Assembly (NCBI RefSeq): GCF_000317225.1
Contig: NZ_AJLL01000036.1
Coordinates: 1 to 64,000 of the forward strand
Length of the DNA stretch: 64,000 bases
DNA from: Fischerella thermalis PCC 7521
GTDB lineage: Bacteria; Cyanobacteriota; Cyanobacteriia; Cyanobacteriales; Nostocaceae
Reading direction: 5' to 3'
Shown: positions 27,878-35,244 of the stretch, piece after piece
How the letters are laid out: every line of letters begins with the position of its first letter
How positions within the stretch are numbered: position 1 is the stretch's first letter
The notes under the pieces: model-generated
Told to the model about the DNA's origin: nothing
The model's database searches: none
What the model saw: the letters and a program-made list of their open reading frames with translations, nothing else
Translations under genes and position numbers: made by a program

Positions 27878-27918
27878 AGTAATTTGAAATACCATTTGAG
27901 CTAAAACTGTATTTACTT

Positions 27919-27942
27919 AGCCTGCGTTAGCAGGCTTTTTTT
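27919..27942 (+). terminator. Rho-independent terminator
   Basis: AGCCTGC, four-base loop GTTA, GCAGGCT, then seven T. Located about 40 bp after the stop codon of the large exported protein. Confidence 0.92.
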
Positions 27943-28043
27943 GTGATTGTGGATTGAACACACTTTGCGATCGCTCCAAAAATCATGAATCATGAACTAT
28001 GCTTTCTTTCATTATTCACCATTCATAATTCATCTTTTTAATC

Positions 28044-28289
28044 ATGTCTAAAGAATTTACCATCGGTAGTAAAGTTCGTGTCATTGCCTTACCCCCCTAC
28101 CTCAAAACCGCTGATCCCATGCCTATGCTGCGTCCGCCCGACGTGATTCGTATTGGCGAAGAAGGCGTAGTACTTGATCGCCGTCCTGCTGGATACTGGG
28201 GCGTCCGTTTTGCTAAGGGGGCTTTTCTGATGGAAAGCCAATATATCGAAAGTGTAGAAACTACCCAAGCTGAGAATAGCAACGAGTAA
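28044..28289 (+). CDS. sipA: Regulatory protein SipA (NblS-interacting)
   Basis: An 81-residue protein matching the DUF3148/SipA family: KVRVIALPPYLKTADPMPML, then PPDVIRIGEEGVV and GYWGVRFAKGAFLMESQYIE, an SH3-like beta barrel. In Synechococcus, SipA binds the histidine kinase NblS (Hik33) and raises its autophosphorylation, linking to high-light and nutrient stress control (known for the family). It sits 38 bp before a peroxiredoxin gene on the same strand, so the two may be one stress-related transcript. Confidence 0.88.
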   Translation: MSKEFTIGSKVRVIALPPYLKTADPMPMLRPPDVIRIGEEGVVLDRRPAGYWGVRFAKGAFLMESQYIESVETTQAENSNE

Positions 28290-28327
28290 TTGTAAACTTG
28301 TGTTAAGTTGTGATTCTGGTCAGCACA

Positions 28328-28885
28328 ATGACTTCTCGCCGCCATTTTTTAACCATATTATTCGCTAGTTGTTTTGCATTCATCAGTTGGTTAAATTTTG
28401 CCCCAGCAGCTAACGCCTTGGGTGGCAAACTTCCCCCTATTAACCAACCAGCACCAGAGTTTACTTTGCCAACCAACTCGGGCGAAGGTAAACTTTCTCT
28501 GTCTGATTATCGTGGTCAGTGGGTAGTTCTTTACTTCTATCCCAAAGACTTCACCCCTGGTTGTACCATAGAGGCCCGTCGGTTTCAGCAAGACTTACCT
28601 AAATACCTCGAAAAAAATGCACAAGTAATTGGTGTTAGTGCTGACGATGTAAATTCTCACACTGAATTTTGTGATTCACAAGGACTCAAATTTCCTCTGT
28701 TGGCAGATACAACAGGCGCAGTCAGCAAAGCTTACGGTTCTTGGATGAGTTTTGTTTCTGTACGCCATACATTTATCATTGATCCCCAAGGCATTCTGCG
28801 AGAGACTTTTGTCAAAGTTAATCCAGCTATTCATAGCCAAGAAGTATTAGCCCGGCTAGAGGAATTGCAACAAGCTACCTCATAG
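28328..28885 (+). CDS. PrxQ/BCP-type peroxiredoxin with export signal
   Basis: About 185 residues from the ATG at 28328. The N-terminus TSRRHFLTILFASCF followed by APAANA is a twin-arginine-like signal peptide, pointing to the thylakoid lumen or periplasm. The thioredoxin-fold core has the peroxidatic site FTPGCTIEARRF (Cys79). In typical PrxQ the resolving cysteine is five residues later; here that position is Arg84, and the other cysteine is Cys115 (HTEFCDSQG). It therefore may be a 1-Cys form or use Cys115. It reduces hydroperoxides using thiol donors. Confidence 0.88.
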   Translation: MTSRRHFLTILFASCFAFISWLNFAPAANALGGKLPPINQPAPEFTLPTNSGEGKLSLSDYRGQWVVLYFYPKDFTPGCTIEARRFQQDLPKYLEKNAQVIGVSADDVNSHTEFCDSQGLKFPLLADTTGAVSKAYGSWMSFVSVRHTFIIDPQGILRETFVKVNPAIHSQEVLARLEELQQATS

Positions 28886-28909
28886 CTTATTTAAGCCTTT
28901 TTAGTCGAC

Positions 28910-28989
28910 CTCTTGCACAAATATTTTTACCCCACCCTAACCCTCCCCTTTGACGGGGGATCGGGGGGTTTTTAGAATTCATGCAAGAG
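28910..28989. repeat. MITE-like repeat with inverted ends
   Basis: An 80-bp element bounded by CTCTTGCA and TGCAAGAG. Inside are CCCCACCCTAACCCTCCCC and GACGGGGGATCGGGGGG, able to pair with each other. Comparable elements with CTCTTGCA ends occur in many cyanobacterial intergenic regions (recalled). No coding capacity. Confidence 0.6.
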
Positions 28990-29266
28990 TTCGAGTGAGT
29001 CCAATCAATCTCTTTCCTAGCCTCTCACCTACGAAGTGAGGGAGAAACAACGAAAATTTTAGGTTTTTACTACCCTTTCCGTTTCCAACAGGGGCTGGGG
29101 GAGAGATAAAAGCAGGATTAGTCAAACTTACGTTCAACATAGCTACAAATCCTAATAGGACTATATCCTTATAAGTAAGAATCATTGGTAATTAGTTATT
29201 CATGATTAGTTACTAATCGTTACAAACAACTCATGACTTTGGACTTTTGATTCTGGAGCAATAACT
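28990..29266. other. Intergenic remainder after the MITE-like repeat
   Basis: Contains CCTCTCACCTACGAAGTGAGG near 29020-29040, a small hairpin (CTCACCT / AAGTGAG), and a second G-rich stretch (CAGGGGCTGGGGGAG). Probably more repeat-derived DNA. No supported gene. Confidence 0.5.
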
Positions 29267-29755
29267 ATGGATTTCAAAAGTGAAGTAAACATTAAAACTA
29301 ATACACAAAACTTCAAATTTGCTCAGCCTACTGTCAGCCGTAAACCATTGGAATTCCTTAGAGATACTGAGGCTTTGTTACGGCGTCCAACTGTAGCAAC
29401 ATTAGCACCATTGTTGCCACCAAAGGTAGGGAATAACTTACAAATCGCCTCTTGTGTAGCCGAAGAATCACTGCAAGAGTTAGCAGAAATCGACTTAGAA
29501 ACAATCAGCGACTGGGAACTAAGACCTCTGCGGATTCGGATTGGGTTAAGTTTTGTTGGGTTTGGAGCGCTGATGACAGTTTTACTGCTACTTTACTTAA
29601 ATACTCTCTACTCACAATTAAGTCCGATTGAGCAAATAGCGAGATATTGGCATCAATATGTTTGGTTTGTTTGCTTAGGTGTAACTGGAATGTTTATTCT
29701 AGGTCGAGAAGCAATGCGTCCTATTAACAAACCTCAAAAATCGGGTGAAAAATAA
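29267..29755 (+). CDS. Hypothetical two-helix membrane protein
   Basis: A 162-residue protein. The first 95 residues are soluble (PLEFLRDTEALLRRPTVATL is a distinctive part), then two membrane segments: FVGFGALMTVLLLLYLNTLY (near 104-123) and WFVCLGVTGMFILG (near 138-151). A Shine-Dalgarno-like GGAGC precedes the ATG. Probably membrane-anchored with a cytoplasmic N-terminal domain. Function not recognised. Confidence 0.65.
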   Translation: MDFKSEVNIKTNTQNFKFAQPTVSRKPLEFLRDTEALLRRPTVATLAPLLPPKVGNNLQIASCVAEESLQELAEIDLETISDWELRPLRIRIGLSFVGFGALMTVLLLLYLNTLYSQLSPIEQIARYWHQYVWFVCLGVTGMFILGREAMRPINKPQKSGEK

Positions 29756-30075
29756 GTTTGTGTGTCCGAACTCAACTAAGTAGATTGCGTTATAATGCCT
29801 ACTTAAATTTTTTGGTAAAGCCAGGTCCCAGAGTTTTTCTCGAACCACTACTAGACTATGCACTGTAGTACATTATTTTGCTGATCACAAATAGTTTACA
29901 CGCCTTGCTATTGCTGATATTATTTTTTCAAAGTAGAAATAACTAAAACAGAGACATCTATAAAGTTAAGTAAAGAACATAAACGGTGACTCTTGCAAGC
30001 TAAGGCAATGCTAGGGCTGGAAGATAGATTTTAGAAACATAACTTCAACATATTGCCTAAGGATAGGTGGCGAAT
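29756..30075. other. Intergenic region upstream of the DUF2949 gene
   Basis: About 320 bp, AT-rich. TATAAT at 29791-29796 could be a -10 element, but no good -35 is at the right distance. No gene or clear repeat. Confidence 0.5.
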
Positions 30076-30270
30076 ATGGAACCAGGGAGACTTGCACAAT
30101 TTCTTAATTTTCTGCAAGAAGATTTAGCAATTCCTACCACTGATCTACAGTTAGCATTACGACATCCTGAGCAGACCCCAAATTTGTTACCAATAATTTT
30201 GTGGCAATACGGGCTAGTAACATTGAACCAGCTGGATCGTATTTTTGACTGGTTACAGGGGAATGTTTGA
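30076..30270 (+). CDS. DUF2949 family protein
   Basis: 64 residues from the ATG at 30076 (a GTG at 30067 would add three). The sequence EPGRLAQFLNFLQEDLAIP ... LALRHPEQTPNLLPIILWQY ... LDRIFDWL matches the cyanobacterial DUF2949 family, small helical proteins of unknown function. It is followed 12 bp later by a phosphofructokinase remnant. Confidence 0.82.
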   Translation: MEPGRLAQFLNFLQEDLAIPTTDLQLALRHPEQTPNLLPIILWQYGLVTLNQLDRIFDWLQGNV

Positions 30271-30282
30271 AGTGAAACCACA

Positions 30283-30475
30283 ATGAAAGTAAAAAATCTT
30301 GGGATTTTGACCAGTGGTGGCGAATGTCCAAGTCAATACAATTGCAGATATTTTAAATCGCCTAACCTGCAATACTACGAACAATGATCGCACCATCGTT
30401 GTAGAGATAATGGGGTGTACATCTGCACACTCGTTACGGAAATCAAGGGTGTCAGTAAGTAACTATTCTAATTGA
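30283..30475 (+). pseudogene. Remnant of 6-phosphofructokinase (pfkA)
   Basis: From ATG at 30283 the frame gives KNLGILTSGGECPS, the ATP-binding start of PfkA (normally ILTSGGDCPGLN). After this, from about 30332, the +1 frame reads VNTIADILNRL and NNDRTIVVEIMG, which fits the PfkA substrate-site region (DTALDRL...HRVMVVEVMGR). Some 140 residues that should lie between, and all of the C-terminal half, are missing; frames are shifted and each has stops. So this is a deleted, frameshifted pfkA. Identification by eye; the motif order is correct. Confidence 0.7.
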
Positions 30476-30779
30476 TGTCCAAGTTTCTCTATTGGGACAA
30501 ATCCAACATCGCACTGCGATTAAATAGCGAAATTTTCGCTTTTGAGCTTTAAATCATTGTTTATTTAATTTATACCTCTTATTGCTTCTTATAGCTACCT
30601 ATTTCTCTGTATAAATCTAATTTCCGGGTATCATTGAGATTTTTTATCAAAAACTAATGAGAAAAGTTTGCACTTAAGGTATGCTAATTTAAGGAGTTCT
30701 ACTCCCGATAACATCTATATTCAACGAAGTCGAAACGCAGTATTTACTGCGAGTTTATTGCACTTTGAGGACGGCAATC
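30476..30779. other. AT-rich gap after the pfkA remnant
   Basis: About 300 bp, no supported gene. An overlapping ORF at 30668-30892 is in a different frame from the small protein below and shows no family features. The promoter for the 30780 gene is expected here. Confidence 0.5.
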
Positions 30780-31016
30780 TTGAAGTCTTTCAGTTCAGAA
30801 CTAGGAGCAAAATACGTTGTAGAAGTGAATTGGTCAGACCGTTGGCAGGTCTATCAACGTTTACGGGAACTAGATATTCCTTGCTGGTGTGAGACCAACC
30901 AACCATTGACAGTTCAAATTGACAATGCTTACACAGCTATTCAACTTTGGAGTGTCATGCGGCAATTCACAGCATCTCGACAAGTATTGATTTGGGCTTT
31001 AGAAGTGTGTTGGTAA
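30780..31016 (+). CDS. Small conserved cyanobacterial protein (TTG start)
   Basis: About 78 residues. The frame has no ATG before the conserved part; TTG at 30780 is chosen because GAGGA lies eight bases upstream, with TTG at 30765 as the alternative. Sequence: GAKYVVEVNWSDRWQVYQRL, IPCWCETNQPLTVQI, IQLWSVMRQFTASRQVLI. The invariant-looking CWC motif and the WSDRWQVYQRL phrase are familiar from short Asr1378-like proteins of Nostocales. Function unknown. Confidence 0.7.
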   Translation: MKSFSSELGAKYVVEVNWSDRWQVYQRLRELDIPCWCETNQPLTVQIDNAYTAIQLWSVMRQFTASRQVLIWALEVCW

Positions 31017-31082
31017 AAGAATTCTCAATTTGGGATTAAATGTCAACCATTGATTTTACTAGTAAAAAAATGGATCACAACT

Positions 31083-31721
31083 ATGAGTAAATTCCACGAG
31101 ACTGAAACAACAGCATTTTGTTTGGAGGCAAGATTCCTCGATTTTGTGATCAAAGATGGCTACAAACTCAAAGGGCTAATGCTCGCGACTCCTGAAGGTG
31201 AATGTTATGTCAAACTAGCGAAACATTTACGAGTAGCTTTTGATTGGCGCTTGCCACGTGGTACTTGGTTGCAAGTTGTGGGTGAGAAAAAATACAATCG
31301 CAAAACTGGTGAAGTTAAGCTGAAAGCTGAACGAATTTTGGCAGCCAGAATAGACACGGTGACGCAAAGACAGGATGCGGAGAATTTCTCTGTGTCCTCC
31401 CCTCATGAGACCAAGCCAAAAGCAGCAAAATCAACAATCCTGGTATGTCAAAAATCTGATTGTATGAAACGTGGCGGCAAAGAAGTGTGCCAAGCTATAC
31501 AAGCAGCTATGAGCGATCGCGGTTTAGAAGATCAAGTAACTATTAAAGGCACTGGCTGTATGAAAAATTGTAAAGCAGGGCCTAATGTAGTCATGCCCGA
31601 TAAAACCCGCTATAGTCGCATACTCGCTACACAAGTACCCGCGCTGATGGATAAGCATTTTGCTGCTAAAGATCAAGACAGTGAAATGACAAAAGCGATC
31701 GCTAGTAGTACAAATATTTAA
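31083..31721 (+). CDS. [2Fe-2S] thioredoxin-like ferredoxin domain protein
   Basis: About 212 residues from the ATG at 31083 (the earlier start at 31050 has no support). Residues 1-85 form a beta-rich N-terminal domain (KGLMLATPEGECYVKLAKHL). The C-terminal domain is a thioredoxin-like [2Fe-2S] ferredoxin: ILVCQKSDCMKRGGKEVC and GTGCMKNCKAGPNVV give the cysteine pairs for the cluster, as in (2Fe-2S) proteins related to NuoE. Likely an electron carrier; the redox partner is unknown. Confidence 0.85.
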   Translation: MSKFHETETTAFCLEARFLDFVIKDGYKLKGLMLATPEGECYVKLAKHLRVAFDWRLPRGTWLQVVGEKKYNRKTGEVKLKAERILAARIDTVTQRQDAENFSVSSPHETKPKAAKSTILVCQKSDCMKRGGKEVCQAIQAAMSDRGLEDQVTIKGTGCMKNCKAGPNVVMPDKTRYSRILATQVPALMDKHFAAKDQDSEMTKAIASSTNI

Positions 31722-31849
31722 AAAGAAAGAAATTTAATAAATATATTTTGCTGAGGTTTTGATACTCAGTCCTATTTTTTTGCCCTATGTTCAGTTAAGT
31801 GGAGACGTGATGTTCCTCGCGTCTGTGGAAAATTATTTTTGAGAATCGA

Positions 31850-31880
31850 ACACAGATGGACACAGATGGACACAGATGGA
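31850..31880. repeat. Tandem decamer ACACAGATGG x3
   Basis: Three exact head-to-tail copies of ACACAGATGG. Reverse-complement relatives lie at 16265-16300; looser copies at 50231-50265 and 56577-56610. Confidence 0.9.
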
Positions 31881-31922
31881 TCATCGGTGTGTATTAAATA
31901 TTCTGTTCCCTGTTCCCTATTC

Positions 31923-32744
31923 TCAATCCAATTTGGAGAACAGTGCATCCCAATCGATTGCAGAAGGTCTCGACCCAGTATTGACTATCTCAAAAATTTT
32001 TCTTTCACAATGGGAATTGGTGATACATTCTACGCAGGCTGTAGCAACATCGATGCGGCTGGTTTGACCAGTGAGTTTGTCACCTGTTCCCACTACTACA
32101 CCAAGTTTACCTCCTGTTTTGGCTTTCAACAAAGTGTTGAGGTCGTATGAAGTATAAGGGCCGTCAATCAGGCGACCTGGGCGGATAATAGTGTAAGGTA
32201 ACCCCGAATTGATGATCGCTTCTTCACCCTTTTGTTTAGCATCAAGCACACCAAAGGCATTGAGAATACTATAAGGAAACTTATCTTTGCGTAGAACTCC
32301 GCAGGAAGATACATAAACAAACCGCTTTAACCCAGAGGGCGCTGCTTGTATTAAATTGGTGACACCTTGGATATCAACTTTTTCAGGGCTATTTTTTGCT
32401 TTGGCTTTAGCATCTGAGGGGTTAAAAAATAGCTTTATCCATGTAATCAAGTTAGGTGTTTGCTCAAAATCCCATTTAGCAGAAGGGAAAGCAGTTGTGC
32501 CGGTACAACATATGATGTAACTGACATCCACCATCGCTGCTGGAAGTGTAGCTTCCTCACGTATATCACCAACAGCAATTTCTACTTTGTCATCAAACAT
32601 CTTTTGAGCTTTGTCAGTGTTACGTGTCAGGACGCGAACTTTAAAACCCTTTTCCAACAGCTTACCTACTACCAACTGCCCCACGCCACCAGTCGCGCCA
32701 GCAACAAGTACTCTTTCTTCAGTAAATACTTCCTCAGAAGTCAT
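31923..32744 (-). CDS. NAD(P)H-binding SDR-family protein (NmrA/Ycf39-like)
   Basis: A 273-residue atypical short-chain dehydrogenase. The dinucleotide-binding loop is VAGATGGVGQLVVGKLL (13-29), then VRVLTRN, the GDI acidic loop and FVYVSSCGV in the strand normally bearing the catalytic Ser. The usual YxxxK is not clear (NAFGVLDAKQKGEEAI), as in NmrA-like and plastid Ycf39/Tic62-type proteins, which often bind rather than turn over NAD(P)H. Possibly a photosynthesis assembly or redox-sensing protein. Confidence 0.8.
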   Translation of the reverse strand: MTSEEVFTEERVLVAGATGGVGQLVVGKLLEKGFKVRVLTRNTDKAQKMFDDKVEIAVGDIREEATLPAAMVDVSYIICCTGTTAFPSAKWDFEQTPNLITWIKLFFNPSDAKAKAKNSPEKVDIQGVTNLIQAAPSGLKRFVYVSSCGVLRKDKFPYSILNAFGVLDAKQKGEEAIINSGLPYTIIRPGRLIDGPYTSYDLNTLLKAKTGGKLGVVVGTGDKLTGQTSRIDVATACVECITNSHCERKIFEIVNTGSRPSAIDWDALFSKLD

Positions 32745-32900
32745 AACTGTACCATTAACTAACTTACTGTTAATCTAGAAACAAAACTTCACAACTTCAT
32801 AACATCCTACTCTGCGTTTCTCTGCGTTTACCTCTGCGCTCCTTTGCGTTTCAATTCCAACCCTTACAACAGAGTGTCGCAAAAACTCAAAACTTAAATC

Positions 32901-33248
32901 TCAACCACCACTGATTTTGGCTTTATACCCTAGCTTGGTCAAAATTTCCAGAATTTTCTGCTTGTGTTCGCCTTGAATTTCAATTTCGTTATCTTTAACT
33001 GTGCCACCTGTACCGCACTGAGTTTTCAACTGCTTCACTAATGCTTGTAAGGTTTCTGGTTTAGTTTGAAAACCGCTAATTACAGTGACAGTCTTCCCTT
33101 TGCGCCCAGCGCGAGTTGCTTGTACCCGCAAATTTTGTTTTTCCGGTGGTAGTTCTTGAGTTGGTCTTTCTAATGCTGGGGAGTTGTTGTCACCAAATTC
33201 ACGGTAGACAAAGCGATCGCTAGATGATTTATCCTTTCCAGAAGCCAT
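32901..33248 (-). CDS. SUI1/YciH-family translation factor
   Basis: About 115 residues from the ATG at 33248; a TTG four codons earlier is less likely. The C-terminal domain (about 45-115) has the eIF1/SUI1 fold signatures: KTVTVISGFQTKP, LKTQCGTGGTVKDNEIEIQG and KILEILTKLGYKAKISGG. YciH-type proteins act on the ribosomal P site during start-site selection. Divergent from trpB. Confidence 0.9.
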   Translation of the reverse strand: MASGKDKSSSDRFVYREFGDNNSPALERPTQELPPEKQNLRVQATRAGRKGKTVTVISGFQTKPETLQALVKQLKTQCGTGGTVKDNEIEIQGEHKQKILEILTKLGYKAKISGG

Positions 33249-33267
33249 AAACTTTAACAATTCAGTG

Positions 33268-33308
33268 AACAGTTATCAGTTATCAGTTATCAAAAACTGA
33301 TAACTGTT
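33268..33308. repeat. Heptamer repeat folding as hairpin
   Basis: AACAGTTATCAG and CTGATAACTGTT form a perfect 12-bp stem; the loop holds more TTATCAG units. Between divergent yciH-like and trpB, so not needed as a terminator. Confidence 0.75.
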
Positions 33309-33399
33309 TTATTAGTCTGTTTTTATCCTAATCCGCTTGAGACTTTTTTATAATGAAGTTCGTCTTGTTATGCCGCACCAATCCAAAATCTAAAATCGA

Positions 33400-34638
33400 A
33401 TGACTACTACTCCCATTTTCCCTAATTCCCAAACGAATCAACAGCCCGACCCCCAAGGACGCTTCGGTCGTTTCGGTGGTAAGTATGTTCCGGAAACACT
33501 AATGCCAGCACTGGCAGAATTAGAAACAGCATACGAACAATACCGCAATCAACCTGCTTTTGTTGCTGAATTACAACAATTACTCCGTGATTACGTAGGA
33601 CGTGCTACTCCTTTGTATTTTGCTGAACGCCTCACTGCTCACTATGCCCGGCCAGATGGCACAGGAGCGCAAATTTACTTAAAGCGTGAAGACTTAAATC
33701 ATACAGGCGCTCACAAAATCAATAATGCGATCGGTCAGGTGTTATTGGCAAAACGCATGGGCAAAAAGCGGATTATTGCCGAAACTGGTGCTGGACAACA
33801 TGGTGTAGCAACGGCGACAGTGTGCGCTCGATTTGGTTTGGAATGTGTAATTTACATGGGCGTTCACGATATGGAACGTCAAGCTTTGAATGTCTTTAGA
33901 ATGCGGCTGATGGGGGCAGAAGTCCGGCCAGTAGCGGCGGGAACAGGTACACTCAAGGATGCCACTTCTGAAGCAATTCGGGATTGGGTGACAAATGTAG
34001 AGACGACTCACTATATTTTGGGTTCGGTGGCTGGGCCGCATCCTTACCCAATGATGGTGCGAGATTTTCATGCAGTGATTGGGCAAGAAACCCGCGCTCA
34101 AGCAATGGAAAAATGGGGAAGCTTGCCTGATATTCTCATGGCTTGTGTCGGTGGTGGTTCTAATGCGATGGGACTTTTTCACGAGTTTGTGAATGAGCCA
34201 TCTGTACGGTTAATTGGGGTGGAAGCTGCTGGCGAAGGTGTAGATACAGATAAACATGCCGCTACCTTGACAAAAGGACGAGTTGGTGTATTGCACGGAG
34301 CAATGAGTTATCTGCTACAAGATAACGATGGACAGGTGATTGAAGCCCATTCGATTAGCGCCGGTTTAGACTATCCAGGTGTCGGACCAGAACATAGTTA
34401 TTTAAAAGATTCTGGACGTGCTGAATATTACAGTGTCACCGATGCGGAAGCTTTAGCAGCATTCCAAAGACTTTCGCGCTTAGAGGGAATTATACCCGCA
34501 CTAGAAACTTCCCATGCGATCGCCTATCTCGAAACTCTGTGTCCCCAACTTAGCGGTAGCCCTCGAATTGTGATCAACTGTTCTGGACGTGGTGACAAAG
34601 ATGTACAGACAGTAGCAAAGTTCTTAAATCCGGCATAA
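33400..34638 (+). CDS. trpB: Tryptophan synthase beta subunit
   Basis: A 412-residue PLP enzyme that joins indole and serine to tryptophan. [19 protein letters not shown] opens the catalytic region; the PLP lysine is in [10 protein letters not shown] near residue 106; the phosphate-binding loop is [10 protein letters not shown] near 250; C-terminal [10 protein letters not shown] and [11 protein letters not shown] are intact. Length is normal for cyanobacterial TrpB. trpA is not in the window, as is common in cyanobacteria, where trp genes are scattered. Confidence 0.97.
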   Translation: MTTTPIFPNSQTNQQPDPQGRFGRFGGKYVPETLMPALAELETAYEQYRNQPAFVAELQQLLRDYVGRATPLYFAERLTAHYARPDGTGAQIYLKREDLNHTGAHKINNAIGQVLLAKRMGKKRIIAETGAGQHGVATATVCARFGLECVIYMGVHDMERQALNVFRMRLMGAEVRPVAAGTGTLKDATSEAIRDWVTNVETTHYILGSVAGPHPYPMMVRDFHAVIGQETRAQAMEKWGSLPDILMACVGGGSNAMGLFHEFVNEPSVRLIGVEAAGEGVDTDKHAATLTKGRVGVLHGAMSYLLQDNDGQVIEAHSISAGLDYPGVGPEHSYLKDSGRAEYYSVTDAEALAAFQRLSRLEGIIPALETSHAIAYLETLCPQLSGSPRIVINCSGRGDKDVQTVAKFLNPA

Positions 34639-34678
34639 GAACGATATTAGGCATGAAGTTAACAACCACAAATTATTA

Positions 34679-34710
34679 ATTACCCATTACCCATTACCCA
34701 TTACCCAAAT
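34679..34710. repeat. Heptamer repeat TTACCCA x4
   Basis: Four almost exact tandem TTACCCA units after trpB. Same family as tracts at 43400, 45758, 57470, 62530 and 63643. Confidence 0.9.
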
Positions 34711-34774
34711 AGTGTCTATCTTAGGATTCTGGTTGCACTCAAGACTATAGTGTTACATTCAAAAAGCCAGACGA

Positions 34775-35098
34775 ATGCTGAAAAATTTGTTTGTAGTGAG
34801 CGCTTTAGCGCTTGCTATCAACTATCTGCAACATGTTAGTCACACAAGTGCAATGGCTAATGATGCCACCAAAAAGCATATGCTTACCAAAACGTCTTTG
34901 GCAGGAAAAGAAAGCCAACATTATCACCAAAATGTATTGATTGTTGGAGGAGGACCAGCAGGACTTGCCACTGCGTTAATGTTAGCTAAACGCGGTTGGA
35001 CAAATATTACAGTATTAGAAAAACGCCCTACTGCGGATTATTATGAACCCGACAAGTCATTTAATTACTTAATTGATGGTCGGGGTCAAAATTTATGA
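34775..35098 (+). pseudogene. Truncated FAD-dependent monooxygenase
   Basis: A 107-residue frame with an N-terminal leader-like stretch and a full FAD-binding start: NVLIVGGGPAGLATALMLAKRG, then TVLEKRPTADYYEPDKSFNY and a stop at LIDGRGQNL. Kynurenine 3-monooxygenase-like enzymes have about 400-450 residues and contain YLIDGRG-like text at this point, so only the first quarter remains. The remaining part is not found downstream; a small membrane ORF and a GTPase gene follow instead. Most likely a deletion remnant. Confidence 0.7.
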
Positions 35099-35238
35099 TT
35101 CAAAATCACCAGCTTTCCTATCAGGAAATCATGGTTATGGCTCAACGCACCACCCAAAGATTATATTTACTTGTTCTAGCAGTTATTTTTGGATTTTTAT
35201 TATTACCTTATTTTGTCTATTTTAAAGATATTTTTTAG
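35095..35238 (+). CDS. Small single-pass membrane protein
   Basis: A 47-residue frame whose ATG overlaps the stop of the monooxygenase remnant (ATGA). An inner ATG at 35137 (after an AGGA) gives 33 residues: QRTTQRLYLLVLAVIFGFLL and LPYFVYFKDIF. One clear membrane helix with basic residues before it and an acidic end after it. It ends seven bases before the GTPase ATG, whose Shine-Dalgarno overlaps this stop, so it is probably co-translated with the GTPase. No known small photosystem subunit matches. Confidence 0.5.
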   Translation: MIQNHQLSYQEIMVMAQRTTQRLYLLVLAVIFGFLLLPYFVYFKDIF

Positions 35239-35244
35239 AGGACA

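Noticed and set aside
31839-32150. Plus-strand frames near 31.9 kb
   Set aside because: They are antisense to the SDR gene and start in the decamer repeat.
34679-34710. Tandem repeats as a CRISPR array
   Set aside because: Units are only seven bases and directly adjacent with no spacers; no cas genes in the window.
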